DNA from: an uncultured Pelagibacteraceae bacterium
GTDB lineage: Bacteria > Pseudomonadota > Alphaproteobacteria > Pelagibacterales > Pelagibacteraceae
DNA: 64,000 nucleotides
Direction: 5' to 3'
Assembly: GCA_902634935.1 (NCBI GenBank)
Contig: CACPMF010000005.1
Coordinates: 18,596-82,595, forward strand
The translations under genes and the position numbers were made by a program. The notes under the pieces were generated by a model. It worked only from the letters and a program-made list of their open reading frames with translations. It ran no database searches and was not told where the DNA came from. Shown here in pieces: positions 57,812 to 64,000 of the stretch (the stretch's first letter is position 1; each line of letters opens with the position of its first letter).

Positions 57812-59265
57812 TATTTTTTAAGAAGAAGATATAGGATGTATGATATAAGTGCACCTATAAGCCATCCAAAGGTTTGTAAGTGCAATAAATTTACATTCCA
57901 AATCGTAGAGGCAGAAAATATAAAACCAATAATCACTGCATAAAGTGCTTTGATATTCCAGCCACCATTATAAATATATTCTGTTGTCTCTTCTGGATAA
58001 AATAACTCTTTATGATTAATTTTCTTTTTTTTTATAAAATAGTAATCTGCAATTATCACACCAAAAATTGGTCCCAAAAAAGATGCCAAAGTATCAAAAA
58101 TACTTAAGGATAATCTTTGGCTAAATATTGAAAGCCAAAAAGTAGATACGATTAATGCAAGAATTATGATTATAACTCCAGCACTTTTGGAGTTTAAAGA
58201 GTTAGGTATAAAATTAATTAAAGTATTTTGTGAAGGAATGTAGTTGGCAATTAAGTTTGTAGAAGCGGAGGAAATAAGAATAAATATTAAAGAGATTATT
58301 GTTAGATTATTATCATTTATTTTTCCTATAATATCATTTGGATTTGTTAGTAACCTGTCAACTGTAATAGATTTTTGTGAGAGAATAATATCTGATCCCA
58401 AACAAATTAATATCGCTATTAGAGAAAATAAAACTAAATTAAGTAACAATGTAAGATTGCCTATCTTCATCTCACTGTTGTTTTTTGCATAACGCGCAAA
58501 ATCACCAAAATTTACTACTAAAATAGAAAAATATGCAAACATTGTTCCAACTACTGAAATAAACGGAAAAAAATTATTTCTAGAAATAAAATTTTCAGTG
58601 CTTGTGCTTAGTAACAAAGAGCTAATTAAAGCTACATAATTTTCAGAAATAATAATTAAGAGAAACGTTATTAGTCCAATATAAATAAATATAGAAGAAA
58701 ACTTTATAAAGTTTTTATTGAAACCAGCACCTTTAGTAAAAAGAATAAATTGAATAATTAAACAAATTATTAAAGCAAACCAATCAATAGGATTTAATCC
58801 AAAGAAAAAGATTAAGAAAAATTCGTGATTGATAAGTTGGCTATCTATTTTGAATAAAATGATTCTAAAAATATATCCTAAAGATTTTGAAATGAAAAAT
58901 GTTTGAACTCCAAACATAAATATTCCAATAAATCCTCTAATCAACCCAAGATATCTTGCACCATTAAATCCCATTGATAGCCTGAGAATAACTGGAAACG
59001 GTAGCCCACTATTTTGTGAAATGTTTCCTATAAGGTTTGTAAGAAAAAATACAATTAAACCTGCAAACAACGTACCACTCAAAACAACTAAACTGTTTAA
59101 ATCATATAATAAATACAAAGATGCGATTAGTGAAAAACCTATAATACTTTGAATTGAAACAGCCCAAAAATTAAAATAATCAAACCCACTCCAATCTCTA
59201 TTGTTTGGATTTATTGATACAAGTTCCCAATTTCTAAGTTGATATTTGTCTTTTACTGGAATCAC
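57811..59265 (-). CDS. NCS1-family permease (nucleobase/allantoin/related solutes)
   Basis: Sodium- or proton-coupled inner-membrane transporter with about 12 helices. The N-terminus has NPNNRDWSGFDYFNFWAV, and VILRLSMGFNGARYLGLIRG and FGPIFGVIIADYY-like LGPIFGVIIADYYFIKK are typical of NCS1 carriers of cytosine, uracil, hydantoin, allantoin or thiamine-like solutes. It has 484 residues. The substrate cannot be told from sequence alone. It is transcribed between dctM and the SDR gene, 24 bp after dctM. Confidence 0.9.
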   Translation of the reverse strand: MIPVKDKYQLRNWELVSINPNNRDWSGFDYFNFWAVSIQSIIGFSLIASLYLLYDLNSLVVLSGTLFAGLIVFFLTNLIGNISQNSGLPFPVILRLSMGFNGARYLGLIRGFIGIFMFGVQTFFISKSLGYIFRIILFKIDSQLINHEFFLIFFFGLNPIDWFALIICLIIQFILFTKGAGFNKNFIKFSSIFIYIGLITFLLIIISENYVALISSLLLSTSTENFISRNNFFPFISVVGTMFAYFSILVVNFGDFARYAKNNSEMKIGNLTLLLNLVLFSLIAILICLGSDIILSQKSITVDRLLTNPNDIIGKINDNNLTIISLIFILISSASTNLIANYIPSQNTLINFIPNSLNSKSAGVIIIILALIVSTFWLSIFSQRLSLSIFDTLASFLGPIFGVIIADYYFIKKKKINHKELFYPEETTEYIYNGGWNIKALYAVIIGFIFSASTIWNVNLLHLQTFGWLIGALISYILYLLLKK

Positions 59266-59289
59266 AGTGTTATATTAAACCAATATAAA

Positions 59290-60624
59290 CTACTGTCCAT
59301 ATAGCAGTGTTGGTAACCATAGAGCAATTTTGGGAAATACTATAATCAATATTAGCCCTATTATTTGTAGAACCATAAATTGCATCATTCCATAATAGAT
59401 ATCTTTTAAATCCCATTCAGGAACAACTCCTTTTAAAAAATATGCTGAAAGAGCTACAGGTGGTGAAAGCCATGCGGTCTGCAAGTTAACTGCAACCAAA
59501 ATTGCAAACCAAGTTAAATTAAACCCTAATGCTTCAACTAAAGGTAAAATAATTGGGATTATAATCATTACAATTGGTACCCACTCCAGTGGCCAACCTA
59601 GTAAAAAAATCATTGCCATAATTATTCCAAGAATTAAATATTTATTCATTTCTAAACCTAGTAAGAATTCAGTTAGTAATGTAGGTGTGCCTAATCTTGC
59701 AAATACAGCTCCAAAAAAATTTGATGCAGCAACAAGAACCATTATTAATGCAGTGATCTCTAAAGTTTTTACTAATGCGTCTTGTAGTTTTGGAAGTGTC
59801 AATTTTTTATAAGCCAATGATAAAAGTAATGCACCCATTGCCCCACAACCTGCTGCCTCTGTTGGTGTTGCAAATCCAAATAAAATACTTCCAAGTGCTG
59901 CAAAAACTAAAGCTGCAGGTGGAACTAATCCTAGTAAAAACTCGATCCAAACTTCTTTCATGCTAGCAACTCTCATATCCTCAGGTAAAACTGGTCCAAG
60001 TTTTGGATTTATCATGCATCTTATTGTCGTGTATCCTGCATATAAACTTGCAAGTAAAATTCCAGGAAGGATTGCTGCAGCAAAAAGATCAATTACTGGT
60101 ATCTCCATAATAGGACCCATAACCACTAGCATTATACTTGGTGGAATTAATATACCTAATGTTCCACCTGCAGTTATTGTTCCTGCTGCAAGTCTCACAT
60201 CATAATTAGATCTATTCATTGATTTAGCCGCCATAATTCCAAGAATTGTGACTGAAGCTCCAACAATACCAGTAGCTGCAGCAAATATTACTGAAACAAA
60301 TAAAACTGCATAATACAAAGATCCTTTAACCCTAGCTAACATCATCTGAAATGCTGAGAATAATCTTTCCATTAATCCAGCTTGTTCCATCATTATTCCC
60401 ATAAAGACAAATAACGGAACGGCGGCAAGTGTTTGTTCGGTCATGACCATAGAAAATTGCAATGTCATTAGATAAAAAACTAATTTACCAAATCCTAAGT
60501 AACCAAAAACGAAACCTAAAAAAATTAAAGTAAATGAAATAGGAAAACCAACAAAGATTGCAAAAAGCATTACACCCACAAGGATAAAACCTAATATCGC
60601 TGGATCTATAAATTCAGCAATCAT
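59290..60624 (-). CDS. dctM: TRAP transporter large permease subunit (DctM)
   Basis: Sodium-coupled transport subunit of a tripartite ATP-independent periplasmic transporter. It has about 12 membrane helices with the DctM signatures PLFVFMGIMMEQAGL, GAVTILGIMAAKS-like GASVTILGIMAAKS, TAGGTLGILIPPSIMLVV and FATPTEAAGCGAMGA. It has 444 residues. It overlaps dctQ by 4 bases. Confidence 0.95.
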   Translation of the reverse strand: MIAEFIDPAILGFILVGVMLFAIFVGFPISFTLIFLGFVFGYLGFGKLVFYLMTLQFSMVMTEQTLAAVPLFVFMGIMMEQAGLMERLFSAFQMMLARVKGSLYYAVLFVSVIFAAATGIVGASVTILGIMAAKSMNRSNYDVRLAAGTITAGGTLGILIPPSIMLVVMGPIMEIPVIDLFAAAILPGILLASLYAGYTTIRCMINPKLGPVLPEDMRVASMKEVWIEFLLGLVPPAALVFAALGSILFGFATPTEAAGCGAMGALLLSLAYKKLTLPKLQDALVKTLEITALIMVLVAASNFFGAVFARLGTPTLLTEFLLGLEMNKYLILGIIMAMIFLLGWPLEWVPIVMIIIPIILPLVEALGFNLTWFAILVAVNLQTAWLSPPVALSAYFLKGVVPEWDLKDIYYGMMQFMVLQIIGLILIIVFPKIALWLPTLLYGQ

Positions 60625-61235
60625 TTATCTTCTCCAGGCCAAACACCTTTTTTTGCTGCCCAATAGCTTTTAAATAATTCTGATAATCCTTGAATCAATA
60701 AAAATATAATTCCAATTAAGAGGCATGTTTTTATTGGCCACATATATGGCATCCAAGTAGTATCCATGCCACGCTCTCCCCTTCTAATAGATTCTTCTAC
60801 AAATCCTATTGTCATGTAAAGAAATACAAATAACCCTGGAAAGTAAAATAATAGATACAACCAAAAATCAATTAAACCCTGAGTCTTTATTTTAAAATTT
60901 CTATATAAAAAGTCAGCTCTAATATGCACTCCTCTAGAAAGCGCATATCCTGCGCCTAGCATAAATAATGCACCATATAAAAATCTGCTAATGTCATATG
61001 CCCATATAGTTGGGGCTAAAAATAATTTTCTTGCAAGAACTTCGTATGTCATTGCAAAAATTAAAGGTATTAATATCCAACAAACAACACTTCCGATCCA
61101 CTTACTAAATTTATCAATATTGACAATTGATTTTGACATCCATAACGGCATATCCTCTGGCATTTTACCCGAGCCACCTCGCCTTTCGGCTATCATTTCA
61201 TCTGAAATATCAAGTTTACTTGGTTCTTCCGACAT
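60621..61235 (-). CDS. dctQ: TRAP transporter small permease subunit (DctQ)
   Basis: Four-helix small membrane subunit of the TRAP system. After a polar N-terminus of about 45 residues, hydrophobic segments lie at about 44-65, 81-100, 124-146 and 165-185, with LSRGVHIRADFLYRN as the DctQ signature. It has 204 residues. A strong hairpin terminator lies between it and dctP, so it is probably made at a lower level than the binding protein. Confidence 0.92.
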   Translation of the reverse strand: MSEEPSKLDISDEMIAERRGGSGKMPEDMPLWMSKSIVNIDKFSKWIGSVVCWILIPLIFAMTYEVLARKLFLAPTIWAYDISRFLYGALFMLGAGYALSRGVHIRADFLYRNFKIKTQGLIDFWLYLLFYFPGLFVFLYMTIGFVEESIRRGERGMDTTWMPYMWPIKTCLLIGIIFLLIQGLSELFKSYWAAKKGVWPGEDK

Positions 61236-61244
61236 AAAATGTTG

Positions 61245-61279
61245 TTAAAAAACTAGAGCGGAATTTAAATTCCGCTCTA
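61245..61279 (-). terminator. intrinsic (attenuating) terminator between dctP and dctQ
   Basis: A perfect 26-base inverted repeat (61254-61279, arms TAGAGCGGAATTT and AAATTCCGCTCTA) is followed on the minus strand by GTTTTTT. This is the standard form of a Rho-independent terminator placed after the binding-protein gene. Read-through would give fewer copies of dctQM than dctP. The element is the most GC-rich hairpin in the surrounding DNA. Confidence 0.85.
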
Positions 61280-61303
61280 ATTAAATCAAGATTAATTACT
61301 TAA

Positions 61304-62395
61304 TTACTTTAATGTTGCTGCGTGAGCCATTCCTAGCTTAGCATTTGACATTTGAGCACCACTCCAAAATGGAACTGCTATATCCGCAAAGTTTTTCATT
61401 GAAGTATAAACTTCATTAAAAAATTTGTTTTCTGCAGCGTTCTTATTCAAAGAAGCTTTAGCAGCTGCCATGTATTCAGTGAAATAATCAGATGGTGTAT
61501 CTTCTAAAATTACTCCATGCTTCGTAGTCAACTCTCTTAAAGCTTTACCGTTTTCATAGATTCTGTAACTTAAAGATTTAGCTAATGAAGCATTAGCAGC
61601 AACCTCAAGTGACTTCTTCTCATGATCAGACATAGCATTATAAGTTTTTCCAGTTATATAAAAGTCAGCATTTACGACTACTTGGTGTAAACCTTGTAAG
61701 TAATAGTGTTTTAAAACTTTTTGGAAACCAAAAGTTAAGTCTGGTTTTGGACAACACCACTCAGCAGCATCAATTGTTCCTGCCTCTAAAGCTGGTAGAA
61801 TATCTCCACCACCCATTGCTACAGATGCTATACCAATGTCTTTATATGTTTGTCCTGGAATTCCTGGAGGAGTTCTGAACTTATACTTTCTAAAGTCAGC
61901 CATATCTTTAATTGGTTTTGGAAACCAACCTAAAGCCTCGGGCCCAACTGGTTGAATCATAAATCCTTTAATATCTCTTCCCATTTCTGTCCATAATCTG
62001 TCATAAAGCTCTTTTCCTCCGCCATACTGAAACCATGATAAGAATGCAATATTGTCAATACCAACTCCACCACCTGCTACTGGAGATCCGAACAACATAG
62101 CTGCAGGATGATCTCCTGACCAGTAGTGTGTCCATGCAAATCCACAGTCGATAAGACCTTTGTCTACTGCGTCTAAAGTTTCTTTTACACCAACAACAGC
62201 ACCAGCTGGTAAAATCTCAAATTTTAAAGATCCACTTGTTAGTGTTGTTACTGTATCAGTAAAGTCCTTTAACATTTTGACTTCATCTGCCTTGGTGTTA
62301 AGAACTGTCTGACATTTTAATGTTTTTGCACTAGCATTTGATATAAATCCAAACACCATCGTAGCTGCAAACAACATTGATATGATTTTTTTCAT
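61304..62395 (-). CDS. dctP: TRAP transporter solute-binding protein (DctP/TakP-like)
   Basis: Periplasmic receptor of the TRAP system. A signal peptide (residues 1-22, ending NASA) precedes the two-lobed fold; the carboxylate-binding arginine is in KYKFRTPPGIPGQ, and GGGDILPALEAGTIDAAEW fits the TakP/mannitol-chloroaromatic branch rather than DctP proper. The position after EW reads CCPKPD where TakP-like proteins usually have VGPYND. I chose the ATG at 62395 because AGGG lies 8 bases upstream and it gives a proper signal peptide; the longer reading from 62458 does not. It has 363 residues. A carboxylate ligand is likely, but not known. Confidence 0.94.
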   Translation of the reverse strand: MKKIISMLFAATMVFGFISNASAKTLKCQTVLNTKADEVKMLKDFTDTVTTLTSGSLKFEILPAGAVVGVKETLDAVDKGLIDCGFAWTHYWSGDHPAAMLFGSPVAGGGVGIDNIAFLSWFQYGGGKELYDRLWTEMGRDIKGFMIQPVGPEALGWFPKPIKDMADFRKYKFRTPPGIPGQTYKDIGIASVAMGGGDILPALEAGTIDAAEWCCPKPDLTFGFQKVLKHYYLQGLHQVVVNADFYITGKTYNAMSDHEKKSLEVAANASLAKSLSYRIYENGKALRELTTKHGVILEDTPSDYFTEYMAAAKASLNKNAAENKFFNEVYTSMKNFADIAVPFWSGAQMSNAKLGMAHAATLK

Positions 62396-62442
62396 TTTAA
62401 TGTCCCTCATTGTTAAATTTAAGTGATGGATCCTCTCAGAAA

Positions 62443-62503
62443 TTGTAAATATATACAAGTCAAATCGACTTTATTTTGATAAAAATGTATATATCTATCA
62501 AAA
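62443..62503. promoter_or_regulatory. candidate operator region with three inverted repeats
   Basis: The 112-base intergenic region between dctP and the GMC gene has three adjacent inverted repeats: TTGTA-N6-TACAA (62443-62458), AAGTC-N5-GACTT (62457-62471) and TTTTGATA-N14-TATCAAAA (62474-62503). The first resembles operators of GntR/FadR-type regulators, which commonly control TRAP and sugar-acid genes. No regulator gene lies in the window. AT-rich repeats arise by chance, so this is a candidate only. Confidence 0.4.
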
Positions 62504-62507
62504 TTTT

Positions 62508-64000
62508 ATGAATAACTTTGATTACATTATTATTGGGGCTGGTTCGGCAGGATGTGTTTTAGCAAACAGATTGTCTGCAAATCCAAAAATAAAGTTTTAC
62601 TACTTGAAGCAGGTGGAAAAGACACCTATCCATGGATTCATATTCCAGTTGGTTACTATAAAACTATGCATAATCCAAAAGTTGATTGGTGCTTTAAAAC
62701 CGAGCCTGATGAAACAATGAATAATCGATCAATAAGATATCCAAGAGGAAAAACTCTAGGTGGTAGTTCATCTATCAATGGTTTGCTATGGATACGTGGT
62801 CAGAAAGAAGATTATGATGTGTGGCGCCAACTTGGAAATACTGGGTGGAGTTGGAATGATGTTTTGCCGTATTTTTTAAAATCTGAAAACAACGAACTTG
62901 GAAAAAGTGAATTCCATAATGACAGTGGACCAATTTCGGTAGCGAATAAAAAAATAAATCTAAAATTACTTGATGAGTTTCAAAATGCTGCGGAAGAAGT
63001 TGGAATTCCAAAAACAATAGATTTTAACAAAGGTGATAATTTTGGAGTTGGTTTTTTTCAATTTACAACAAGCCACAGTAAGTTTGGTCTTAAATTAAGA
63101 TGTAGTGCTGCTAAAGGTTACTTAAATCCAATAAAAAAAAGAAAAAATTTAAAAATTATTGTTAATGCTCATGTTCAAAAACTTAATTTTAAAAACAATA
63201 CAGTAGATAGTGTGAGTTTTTTTACTGGAGATAAATTGAATCATATTAAAGTCAATAAAGAAGCTATTTTATCAGCTGGTGCAATAGGATCACCACATTT
63301 ATTACAAATATCAGGAATTGGAGATGGTGAAAAAATTAAAAAACATGGAATAGAAGTTGTACATGAACTGAAAGGCGTGGGGAAAAATTTACAAGATCAT
63401 TTGATGTTTCGACCAGTTTATAAATTAAAAAATATAAAGTCACTAAATAGAGATGTTGAGAGTTTATATTCAAAGTTTTTAATGGGTCTTCAGTATATTT
63501 TTAAACAAAGTGGCCCTATTACAATGGGTGCGAGCCAAGTGTGTGCTTTTACTAAAAGTGATCCATCACGTGCTACACCAAACTTACAATTTCACGTCCA
63601 GCCACTAAGCACAGATATTCTTGGAGTTACTCCTATGCATGATTTTGAAGGAATTACACCAACTGTTGCTAACATCAGACCATCGAGTAGAGGGGAAATC
63701 AATATATCAAGTAACGATAGTAGAGATAATCCAAAAATTAAAATGAATTATCTTTCTACAGAAGATGACAGAATAGTTGCTGCCGAAGGTTTAAAACTCG
63801 TAAGAAAAATAATGCTAGAGACAGAGACTTTTAAAAAATATCAACCTGAAGAATATAGGCCTGGGGTACATATTACTGAAGATGAAGAATTAGTTAAAGC
63901 TGGTAGTGATTTCACTCAAACAATATTTCACCCAGTTGGAACTTGTAAAATGGGAAATGATGATAGTGCAGTGGTTAATGATAAATTATCAGTTCATGGA
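62508..64000 (+). pseudogene. GMC-family FAD oxidoreductase, frameshifted near start, cut by window end
   Basis: Relative of choline and alcohol dehydrogenases. The start [17 protein letters not shown] is the FAD-binding motif, but after Pro at residue 26 the reading frame changes: the rest ([56 protein letters not shown]) is in the next frame. The break falls in a run of five A at 62585-62589; one more A restores a continuous reading with [10 protein letters not shown]. So it is either a real -1 deletion, a phase-variable tract, or a sequencing error. The remaining 470 or so codons are intact to the window edge. It is divergent from dctP and may oxidise the transported alcohol. Confidence 0.85.

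Noticed and set aside
62508-62720. Intact 70-codon protein at the start of the GMC gene
   Set aside because: Only the first 26 or so residues match the FAD motif; the rest is out-of-frame translation after the A-tract frameshift.
1-64000. CRISPR arrays, insertion sequences, prophage or integrase genes
   Set aside because: I saw no regularly spaced repeats, transposase or integrase motifs, or phage structural genes anywhere in the window.

Overview
This window is a very AT-rich, extremely compact alphaproteobacterial chromosome segment. The gene order (tpiA/ppiD/trpEGDC/lexA/gltX; rpsB-tsf-frr-uppS-cdsA-dxr-bamA-skp-lpxD-fabZ-lpxA-lpxI-lpxB; nuoA-N followed by birA-coaX-rnj-DUF1467-proS-lolC-lolD-dnaE; tig-clpP-clpX-lon then tRNA-Val and tRNA-Asp) is classic for Alphaproteobacteria. 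The low GC, the small proteins rich in Lys/Asn/Ile, start/stop overlaps of 1-20 nt and the loss of genes normally found in these clusters point strongly to the SAR11 clade (Pelagibacterales, 'Candidatus Pelagibacter'-like marine bacteria). This assignment is inferred from sequence style and gene order; no search was run.

Layout. 1-7972 (mostly + strand): end of tpiA (minus strand, cut by the window edge), a PpiD/SurA-like membrane chaperone overlapping trpE-trpG-trpD-trpC, then lexA behind an alphaproteobacterial SOS box, then gltX. 7955-19580 (minus): the ribosome/envelope operon from rpsB to lpxB, which makes S2, EF-Ts, RRF, undecaprenyl-PP, CDP-diacylglycerol, the MEP enzyme Dxr, BamA/Skp and the first lipid A steps. 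rpsB is preceded by a recognisable promoter and a candidate structured leader RNA. 19706-43377 (minus): all 14 nuo genes of complex I, then birA, coaX, RNase J, DUF1467, proS, lolC, lolD and dnaE in one nearly gapless run. 43378-43706 is the only stretch over 300 bases without a protein gene; it holds tRNA-Asp(GTC) and tRNA-Val(TAC). 43707-51388 (minus): a membrane-anchored sugar-dehydrogenase-like beta-propeller with a small membrane partner, then lon, clpX, clpP and tig, preceded by tRNA-Leu(TAG).

51398-57075 is a patchwork of short transcription units: DUF1289 and two very small proteins, a secreted histidine phosphatase, a family 5 uracil-DNA glycosylase, YbgC, a circularly permuted ATP-grasp protein divergent from an Anbu proteasome-like subunit, and a secreted DUF3047-type protein. 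57065-64000 is the accessory part: an uptake/catabolic module with a short-chain dehydrogenase, an NCS1 permease and a DctPQM TRAP transporter, divergent from a GMC-family flavin oxidoreductase that carries an apparent -1 frameshift near its start. The substrate is unknown.

The most interesting points are the minimal Anbu/ATP-grasp pair without its usual alpha-E and transglutaminase partners; the rpsB leader RNA; the repeat-dense divergent regulatory region and internal terminator of the TRAP module; the GMC frameshift; replacement of hupB by a coiled-coil/propeller pair beside lon; and the absence of pyrH, rseP, moaC/moeA, comEC and gltA from positions where relatives usually have them.
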